Shown here: piece by piece, positions 57,570-64,000 of the stretch
Layout: each line of letters begins with the position of its first letter
Position numbering within the stretch: the stretch's first letter is position 1
Assembly (NCBI RefSeq): GCF_024199925.1
Contig: NZ_JANADR010000001.1
Span: 7,257,501-7,321,500 of the forward strand
Direction: 5' to 3'
Length of the DNA stretch: 64,000 bases
Source of the DNA: Bradyrhizobium sp. CCGUVB1N3
GTDB lineage: Bacteria; Pseudomonadota; Alphaproteobacteria; Rhizobiales; Xanthobacteraceae
Made by a program: the position numbers and the translations under genes
Notes under the pieces: generated by a model
Told to the model about the DNA's origin: nothing
What the model saw: the letters and a program-made list of their open reading frames with translations, nothing else
Database searches by the model: none

Positions 57570-57912
57570 TCAGCGATCCGCAGCGCTACTCTGCAAGGAT
57601 TGGCAAGTTTTCCGGATCGCTTGCAGAATAGGGCTTTCACCCACGATTGCTTGGTCTGTCGCCGGGTCTAGAGCCTTTGCGCCCGAGGCACGTTCCCTTT
57701 CGAGTGCACAAAGGGCAGCCGATTCCGTGGTTATTGCGGGCTCAATCCAATCCTTACGAGGATCTGGCAACAACAGAGAGGACATGACGGCCAGAGCTAT
57801 GAGTACGACAAGCTAGAACTCGGTAGACTGCAACTGCTCTCCAGATGCCTATAATGTCAGCGAGCAAAAGCATAACACTGAGAGCGCCTAAGCCCCAAGA
57901 CACGACTTTCAT
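57570..57912 (-). pseudogene. Small membrane protein of unknown family, frameshifted
   Basis: From the ATG at 57912 (a second at 57921): MKVVSWGLGALSVMLLLADI, IGIWRAVAVYRVLAC, one strong membrane helix. The frame stops near 57754. The next frame carries RKDWIEPAITTESAALCALE, RERASGAKALDPATDQAIVG, ESPILQAIRKTCQSLQ to 57570. Joined, they give a single-pass protein of about 112 residues with a soluble tail. Family unknown. Confidence 0.4.
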
Positions 57913-57944
57913 CCAGTACATGCGAAACTCTCGAACTGGCCGAA

Positions 57945-58430
57945 TTGAATAATGCCGCCTACGTCTCGCTGGCGGGCGATGCGAAGATGCCGGGCAAGAT
58001 CCAGCTGGCATATTGTCTCGTTCACGCACGCCGTAACTTCGTGAGGGTGCACAAGACGACGAACTCACCCTTCGCCGCGGAGGTCATCGAGCGCATCGCA
58101 GCCGTCTACGCGATCGAGGAGAGGATCCGCGGTCTCGACGCTGGGGAACGCCGGGCGGTGCGGCAGGCCGAGACGAAGCCGCTGATGGAGGCGTTGAAGG
58201 CCTGTCTGGTCGCCGTGAAAGACGGCATCTCCCGGCAGTCGAAGCTCATCAAGGCGATTGATTACATGCTCGAACGCTGGCCGAGCCTGACGGCATTCCT
58301 GGACGACGGGCGGCTCGAGCCGTACACCAACACGGTCGAACGATCAATCAGACCGATTGCCATCGGAAAAAAGAACTCATTGTTCAGCGGCAGCGACGAG
58401 GGCGCTTCATACTACTCATCTGTCTATCTC
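57945..58430 (+). pseudogene. tnpC: IS66 TnpC transposase, C-terminal fragment
   Basis: GKIQLAYCLVHARRNFVRVH, FAAEVIERIAAVYAIEERIR, SKLIKAIDYMLERWPSLTAF, LDDGRLEPYTNTVERSIRPI, AIGKKNSLFSGSDEGASYYS. The Glu of TNTVERSIRP is the catalytic third residue of IS66 TnpC. The N-terminal half with the zinc finger is missing, and homology ends at YYSSVYLL (58430). Confidence 0.9.
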
Positions 58431-58431
58431 C

Positions 58432-58700
58432 TTAGAATTGAAGGCATTTCTGGTTGGCGTCGCAAGGCGGCCGACCGCGGCGCGATCGCCTGCGAGAGGC
58501 ATCCTGGCGTACGTCTGGTCGCGTGAGATCAGATTGTTTGATGATCCATGTCGAGCCCTTGCATAAATGCTGCGCAGGCAATCGCCCCTCAATGATCATG
58601 CGACGTATGGTCGATGGACTGACGTCGAGCATCTCCGCTGCTTCGATTAACGAGAGCTCTCTACCATCGCGTCCCACGATTGTTCGAAGCGTTGGCGCTC
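58432..58700 (-). pseudogene. Recombinase C-terminal helix-turn-helix (MerR-like excise domain)
   Basis: Minus strand: RELSLIEAAEMLDVSPSTIR, RMIIEGRLPAQHLCKGSTWI, IKQSDLTRPDVRQDASRRR. This is the helix-turn-helix ending found in serine recombinases of rhizobial elements (L-x-x-A-A-x-x-L-x-V-x-x-x-T-V-R-R-x-I-x-x-G-x-L-P-A-x-Q-x-C-K-G-x-x-W-I). The catalytic part is gone. Different from the fragment at 56845-57327; together they could be the remains of one or two recombinases. Confidence 0.65.
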
Positions 58701-58739
58701 GCGCGCGGCGAAGGACGTTACGCCCGCGTACCGCTGTCG

Positions 58740-59287
<548 letters not shown>

Positions 59288-59731
59288 TCATGCGATGGCT
59301 GGAGACACCAGCTTGACCGGCGCGGCTTCGATCTCCTGCCAATCGCTGTGACCGCTGCGATAGCAGTAGGAGGCGATTCCCGATTGCCAGTTCGGGAGCA
59401 GGGTCATGCGCAGATCGACGTTCGGCAGAATCTGCGGTCCAAGCCCGCCATGCGTCGGCCAGTGGATTGGCGGGTAGCCAGTAAGGAGTACTAGAAGTAG
59501 TGCCGGAGCCGGCGGGAGCGTCGGCAGCTGGCTGTAATTGCCTTGCAGGGAGGTGGTGACATCGAGCGGCGGATTAACAGCTTGGGTGATGCTGCCGAAG
59601 CCTTGGATCCGCCTGTTCGGCGTGTCGACAACCAGATCCAGCTTGAAGATTCTGCCTCCGGGGCGGCTTTCGCCAATCTGATAGCAGGCGTGAAACAATC
59701 CGACGTGGTCTTTGGTTGTCGTATCCGGCAT
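59288..59731 (-). CDS. DUF1842-family protein
   Basis: 147 residues from the ATG at 59731, preceded by GGAAAGGATAGCTCT. Family-type sequence runs throughout: VGLFHACYQIGESRPGGRIF, KLDLVVDTPNRRIQGFGSIT, QAVNPPLDVTTSLQGNYSQL, LLLVLLTGYPPIHWPTHGGL, GPQILPNVDLRMTL, and GIASYCYRSG near the end. DUF1842 is a domain of unknown function, likely a beta-sandwich given the alternating hydrophobic strands; no signal peptide. It lies 49 bases downstream of another small gene on the same strand with which it forms a pair. Both are intact. Confidence 0.85.
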   Translation of the reverse strand: MPDTTTKDHVGLFHACYQIGESRPGGRIFKLDLVVDTPNRRIQGFGSITQAVNPPLDVTTSLQGNYSQLPTLPPAPALLLVLLTGYPPIHWPTHGGLGPQILPNVDLRMTLLPNWQSGIASYCYRSGHSDWQEIEAAPVKLVSPAIA

Positions 59732-59780
59732 AGAGCTATCCTTTCCTATTTAAGGGGATTGATCGGGTGATCGGCTGTGG

Positions 59781-60128
59781 TCATCCGGCCAACTGCCGCA
59801 CGTAGTCGTCAGATTCTTCCGCCGGGATCGCCTTCACCGGAATCAGGCGCGTGCCATTGCTACCGGACACGACGATTTGCGGCACATAATGGCCGGGGAA
59901 GCTGCCCTTGACCGCAAAGGGCGTGGACCCTTCACCGAGCGGTCCCGTCCAGCCCATCACGTCGATCTTCAGGCCGCCGACCCAATGCGGATCGCGCACT
60001 AGGGCAATTCCTGTCGTGAAGTTCGGCGCATCACCCTCAACCTCGACCAGAAATAGTCCGAATCCGTCGGGTCCGTGGATGAAGCTGGCTTTTGCCGTGT
60101 TAAACGGCTCCGTCTGATAGAAACCCAT
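59781..60128 (-). CDS. DUF1842-associated hypothetical protein
   Basis: 115 residues. Start at 60128 chosen for the excellent GGAGGAG nine bases ahead; an upstream in-frame start (60167) lacks this. Sequence: MGFYQTEPFNTAKASFIHGP, DGFGLFLVEVEGDAPNFTTG, IALVRDPHWVGGLKIDVMGW TGP, VPQIVVSGSNGTRLIPVKAI. All-beta in appearance, without signal peptide. Probably the first gene of a two-gene operon with the DUF1842 protein. Function unknown; both might form a secreted or surface complex, but nothing in the sequence proves this. Confidence 0.75.
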   Translation of the reverse strand: MGFYQTEPFNTAKASFIHGPDGFGLFLVEVEGDAPNFTTGIALVRDPHWVGGLKIDVMGWTGPLGEGSTPFAVKGSFPGHYVPQIVVSGSNGTRLIPVKAIPAEESDDYVRQLAG

Positions 60129-60872
60129 GATTCTCCTCCTGCTGAGCTGGCGACGCCGCGCAACCATCCCCGCCGCCTAATGACCAGTGCGGCGCTGGGC
60201 TGGTGTCCGCCGGCGGCCGCAAACGCGTTCACTCCAGCAGGGATCAGGGACCTAACTAGCAATGAGTGTGCCACCTAAAAAAGTTGCGCAGTGAAAGCTT
60301 TAATGGCGACAGAAAGGTGCAGTCTTGCTGGTGCGAGCCCCGCGGCTCAGCGTCGAGTTGCGGATATTGTGTCATCGACCTGACACGGATGAATACGACG
60401 ACACCGGCGTCAACCTTCTGCGCGACCAGCCTAAGACAACCCGGTTATATGCGAGCTAATCGGGTCGAGCACATTCAACTGCCGCACACGGCGCTCGCAT
60501 CATGCCGTTGCAGAACCTCGCGGCAATCGCCGATTCACATTCGATGTCATTCATCGAGAACTCGGCGTTCTGTGCTGGTCTCGAAGACGTACCGATCTGA
60601 TCCGGAGCGGCGGGTGATGGGAGCCCAGTGAGGCGAACCGGACGTTTACCGATCCCGCCGTGTGATGCCTTCGAGTAATCGACACTGATCGAGCTAGCCT
60701 GAGAATGTTAGCAGTCGCGCACGGTTGTCAGCTTTGCGTCCATTGACGTCGACCCGATGCTCACCATCACTGTGGGATCAGCATTTTCGGTCCGGCACGC
60801 CAATTGCTCTGTTTCTCGGCACCATTACCCACCCGCGCTCGGACTGGGCGCAGCGGCAAAGGACGTGATCGT
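60129..60872. other. Upstream regions of the DUF1842 pair and cspA; no gene seen
   Basis: 740 bases between divergent genes. Frames here have no domain signature. The last 150 bases may be the long untranslated leader that cspA genes usually carry. Confidence 0.45.
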
Positions 60873-61079
60873 ATGGCAACAGGTACTGTGAAGTGGTTCA
60901 ATGATCAAAAGGGGTACGGATTTATCGCTCCAGACGACGGCGGAAACGACATTTTTGTCCACATTAGCGCCGTAGAACGCGCTAGACTCTCTGGGTTGGC
61001 AGAAGGCCAAAAGATTTCTTATGAAGTCAAAGTCGACCCCAAGCGTGGCAAGAACAGCGCTGAAAACCTGCGGGTCTGA
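60873..61079 (+). CDS. cspA: CspA-family cold-shock protein
   Basis: 68 residues, canonical: MATGTVKWFNDQKGYGFIAP (RNP1 KGYGFI), DDGGNDIFVHISAVERA (RNP2 DIFVHIS) and ISYEVKVDPKRGKNSAENLR V. Binds single-stranded nucleic acid as an RNA chaperone. Start fixed by the typical MATGTVKWFN. Upstream DNA has no neighbour gene on this strand, so it is monocistronic. Contrast with the divergent domain protein at 53381. Confidence 0.96.
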   Translation: MATGTVKWFNDQKGYGFIAPDDGGNDIFVHISAVERARLSGLAEGQKISYEVKVDPKRGKNSAENLRV

Positions 61080-61745
61080 TCACGCCCGCCGCGTTGGACT
61101 GACGGTTGTTCGCCGTCTTTTGCGTCTATGTCCGTGTCGGGCTTTTGATGGTAGGTGCAGTAGAGCCACGGCAGCACGGTTTGCAGGTTCGTTGTCCGCG
61201 CTTTCGGGAGGAGCTTGAGCAATTCGGGTTTGTAAGGCCGAGCGCAACCGTGGGCACGAAAACCCAAGGGATCACGAACTATTCCTCATCGACCAACGTG
61301 TCTTCCGTCAGCGTCGAGCCTTGAACCGTTTACGAGCGCGCGCGGTTTCGTCGCGCTTCGAGTAGAAAATGACTGTTGCAAACGCTTGGGTTGTATGCAA
61401 CCTTAGGGTTGGGCCTCAGAAACCCAAGGAAACCCGAGCAAGATGGCATCAGTGGCCATCAATGGGCCAGCGCTCTAACAGCCCCGTTCGGTGAGACGGT
61501 GCGCCCATGTCCAAGGGGCACGCCCCCCAAGAGCACATTGGCTGTTCGCGATTGCGGTTTCTGAACCCCGGCAGCCAGTCCGCTACCGGTATCAGAGCTA
61601 AAAGCAAAATCCATGAATCATCAGCGAATCTCGCGCCGCGCCGTGGCGATCGCTCGCGTCTGCAGCCTCGAGGTGTTGCACGACAACGAAACATCTCAAC
61701 AGAGAGCCGACCGGTTGCTGGCGCCGCACAAGCGGCGTAACCGTT
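61080..61745. other. No gene seen
   Basis: 660 bases downstream of cspA with no supportable gene on either strand. Confidence 0.45.
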
Positions 61746-61860
61746 CTCCGTCGTCAAATGATTTGAGGCTAATTAGGCGGCTCGGGAAAGGAGGGGCTGG
61801 CTCCTCAGGGGTTAGAGTTTAAGCGGCCGGCACTCGTTGCTGCGAGCGACGGTTTGCATT
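61746..61860 (-). pseudogene. IS3-type right-end fragment
   Basis: TTTGAGGCTAATTAGGCGGC through GGCTGGCTCCTCAGGGG and AGAGTTTAAGCGGCC resembles 41580-41660 downstream of the IS3 OrfB fragment. Only the element end and a few codons are left. Confidence 0.6.
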
Positions 61861-62369
61861 TCATCGGCGCCATCCTGCTCGAGCAGCGCCCATATGTGGC
61901 CCCCCAAAGCGCCTTCCGAGCCGCAAAGCGTTTGCCCCCAGGGAAAAGCTTCCTTTGGGCAGTGTTTCGGGGACCTGAGAGAGCATTGTGCTGGGGGCAT
62001 CAACAGGATCGCGACGCCGCAGCCGCATGCGCCGGCGACAACACCACCTGCCATGGCGGTTTTACCTCTTGTGACAACACGGCAACGAGAACCTCTACGT
62101 CTGTGTGAGCTCTCGTCGAATTATCGACCAGGACACAATTCTTGGCGCATTTAGTTTCAGCTGCCCATTCGCTTGCACCAGAATCTTTCAGCAGGCGGAC
62201 CAAGCAGGACAAATCCCTGCGACCGCGGAACCGTCGTTGCCACGAGTTGCTTCTTTGTTCAGGGGGACGCCCATAAGTGCGCCCCCTAGCAAGTCTGAGG
62301 ACATGTGCTTCAATCCGCATGTCGGAGCGTGCCGGCGAGGCGTAATATCCCCCAGGCAAAAATCCCGGT
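61861..62369. other. No supportable gene
   Basis: About 500 bases; frames without recognisable content. Confidence 0.4.
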
Positions 62370-62690
62370 GAGCATCGGAGGCCTGAGATGGCGACGCGCG
62401 AGCTGAAACTGGTCGGCTGGGGCTATGTAGACGACGAGCTGACGGCCCGACATATACTCGCGGCAATAGGCGATGATCTCGACCTCGGTCGCCTTGGTGC
62501 CGTCCTTCAGCTCGATGAAGGCGCAGGGCACTTCACCCCATTTAGGATCGGGTTTTGCGCCGACGGCGCTGACCAGCACGGCCGGGTGCTTGTAGAGGAT
62601 GTCCTCGACCTCGAAGGAGGAGACGCTCTCGCCGCCGGAGATGATGATGTCCTTGGGGCGGTCCTTGATGAACTTTCTTCAGGCGCGCAA
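62370..62690 (-). pseudogene. Acyl-CoA synthetase (AMP-binding), C-terminal remnant
   Basis: Across two frames on the minus strand: KDRPKDIIISGGESVSSFEV, EDILYKHPAVLVSAVGAKPD, PKWGEVPCAFIELKDGTKAT, EVEIIAYCREYMSG. This is the C-terminal subdomain of acyl-CoA/AMP ligases (KDxIxxGGExVSxxEVExxLxxHPAVxxxAVVGxPDxxWGExxxAFVxLK). It normally ends ARxxGFKxPKxV; here sequence changes after YMSG. The ATP-binding domain is missing. Confidence 0.85.
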
Positions 62691-63269
62691 CGCCGGCGGC
62701 GACAAGCGCGAGCAAGGTGATCCAGAGGCAGGTACTGAAGACGGCCGACATCAGCTTACGCATAGGCTCGCTCGCCGATCAAACGAGGCCGCCGCGCCGA
62801 ATATGTTGGCGCGACGACTTTCGCCTTGGGGTGGACCCGCGAAAGGCGGCGTCTACCAAGCTCCGGCCGCGGCGGCATAGCCGTCCAGCCAGAGGTCGTC
62901 GAGAGTGTAGGAAGGTCAGACGGAAAGGAAAGGTATGGCGCAACAGTCGATGAGACGGGATCGGGAAAGCCAGTTCCTCCCACAGTGCCCCAAGTTCGAG
63001 CACGCTTCTGTGATTTGGCCTCCGATCCGCGAACTCCCATACGGGCCCGCGAACGCATGACCGGTCGCATCAGAGGCCGGACAGATGTCAGCACCCGACT
63101 ACGCGCAGAACCTCACGAAAGATTCTACTTGCACTCACGGGGGCGTCCACCGATGGTGGACCTTTGGTGAAGGCAGCGAGTGGGGGATCGGCTTCGAAAC
63201 AGTTACCATGACAGTCGCAGTCGTGACGGCGGTCATCGCAATTTTGGCTTTAAACGTTGCCCAGTGAGT
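62691..63269. other. Unassigned; possible membrane-anchor remnant
   Basis: On the minus strand an ATG at 62763 begins MRKLMSAVFSTCLWITLLAL, VAAGVARLK, a signal or membrane segment fused to the synthetase relic. A plus frame at 63085-63267 has a hydrophobic end, TMTVAVVTAVIAILALNVAQ. Neither can be called a gene with confidence. Confidence 0.35.
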
Positions 63270-63405
63270 TCGGTAGTCAGTTGGCAATCGCATTGCAGTT
63301 TCACGAGAAGCCGGTGTGGCCGAGGATATCCGTCGAACTCTACGAGGCACGTTTGGTCGGCATTCGGCGAGAGCTTGAAGCTTATTTTGGAGAGGGCGTT
63401 TAGTG
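63270..63405 (+). pseudogene. Small coding-like remnant
   Basis: QLAIALQFHEKPVWPRISVE, LYEARLVGIRRELEAYFGEG V ends at a TAG near 63403. Looks like the end of a real small protein but has no start. It precedes the partial gene at 63578. Confidence 0.35.
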
Positions 63406-63577
63406 CCGGCGGCCCGCAGCGCGCTTCAGGGCCTATTCACGCATCAGGCTAAGTTTTCGCGCCGCGTGTTCGGGGCGCAAAGGTCACAACAAAGCCTGAT
63501 ATCTGGGCAGATTGCGCTGCTCGCTGAGAAAGCGCTCGTGAGGGCACGTTTTTCAGTTATTCGAGGGAGGCAGGCGG

Positions 63578-64000
63578 GTGCTAAAGCAATGGGGATCTCT
63601 GCTTCGCGGTCACGAGTTTGATCTGCAAGATTGGCGGGGCATGCTCAAGCCGCCATTTGAACCTTGGATCGAGGTGCACGGGCAAGATACGATCCTGCGG
63701 TCCAACTCGTTCGACGAGCTTACATCGACGGATGAAGTGCGCGATCGTGCTGTTGCACATATCGAGCGTTTGAACGGAGCCATGTTCGTCATGATGCAGG
63801 GCCAACCGCTTCAATTCTGGGGCGTTGTCGAATTCGCATCCGATGGCACGATGCATCGGACCCTGTTTGCCGAGAGGAACGATACCATCCGAGCGAGAAT
63901 GCACGCGTCTGCCCTCGTGATAGGGGCGGATGGCAAGGAGAAGCCTCCGGCACCTCCAACCCAAACGGAGGTCCAGAGATGGGCCGCCATCGCTGACAAT
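63578..64000 (+). CDS. Hypothetical protein, cut by the window end
   Basis: 141 codons, open to the end. Start GTG at 63578, seven bases after GGGAGG. Sequence VLKQWGSLLRGHEFDLQDWR, GMLKPPFEPWIEVHGQDTIL, LTSTDEVRDRAVAHIERLNG, AMFVMMQGQPLQFWGVVEFA and DTIRARMHASALVIGADGKE. Soluble, no signal peptide, no domain I know. Conserved-looking throughout, so it is real; the C-terminus lies outside. Confidence 0.7.
   Translation, partial: MLKQWGSLLRGHEFDLQDWRGMLKPPFEPWIEVHGQDTILRSNSFDELTSTDEVRDRAVAHIERLNGAMFVMMQGQPLQFWGVVEFASDGTMHRTLFAERNDTIRARMHASALVIGADGKEKPPAPPTQTEVQRWAAIADN

Noticed and set aside
63403..63621. A 72-codon plus frame overlapping the gene at 63578
   Set aside because: No ribosome binding site, basic low-information composition, and overlap with a better supported start.

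Overview
The window looks like an accessory (symbiosis- or genomic-island-like) part of an alphaproteobacterial chromosome, most probably Bradyrhizobium or a close relative. The reasons are high G+C coding regions, a nested-hairpin intergenic repeat at 22713-22795 of the type common in Bradyrhizobium, insertion-sequence families typical of rhizobial islands (IS5, IS66, IS110, ISL3, IS3, IS21, Tn3), and many rhizobial-type genes. The genus is an inference from these features, not from any search. I saw no rRNA, tRNA or CRISPR array.

Layout. 1-3050: an FAD oxidoreductase (partial) divergent from a LysR regulator, then a convergent family-5 solute-binding protein. 3334-9964: an IS5 copy, a truncated SDR gene, a GNAT acetyltransferase, a frameshifted ThiH/HydG-like radical SAM gene with five 16-bp tandem repeats before its start, then IS66, ISL3 and group II intron debris. 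9974-14345: a secreted prolyl oligopeptidase and fragments of M16, XRE, TetR-like and SDR genes. 14661-18731: an IS110 relic, a YeiH-type exporter divergent from a beheaded LysR gene, and a MetC-like PLP enzyme. 20315-22910: a cleaner operon of FAD oxidoreductase, solute-binding protein and ABC ATPase, cut by a truncated IS5-type element. 25063-27770: a group II intron whose reverse transcriptase is frameshifted and split by an IS427-type element; two more intron fragments lie at 9816-9964 and 20085-20175. 28259-31300: an ScpB tail, a Zur-type operator, a COG0523 zinc GTPase, an L,D-transpeptidase-like protein and a NicO exporter remnant. 31313-36515: nested ISs. 36534-43575: small rhizobial genes, HlyD and porin relics, and a DUF885 gene. 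43987-54131: an IS427-type element, two unknown genes, a lipid-related set (acetoacetate decarboxylase, SDR, oleate hydratase), and a small protein that has a paralogue 9.4 kb away, beside a cold-shock-domain protein. 54.6-59.3 kb: a graveyard of Tn3, serine recombinase, IS66 and IS21 pieces. 59288-64000: a DUF1842 pair, a CspA-type protein, an acyl-CoA synthetase tail and a partial unknown gene.

Functional reading. Genes that look intact are mostly metabolic or transport genes stranded between mobile DNA. Units that plausibly work together are the amine/peptide set at 1-3050 (oxidoreductase, regulator, binding protein), the zinc-limitation unit at 28542-30835, the fatty-acid set at 47631-52237 and the DUF1842 pair at 59288-60128. 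About half of the window is IS-derived or pseudogene sequence.
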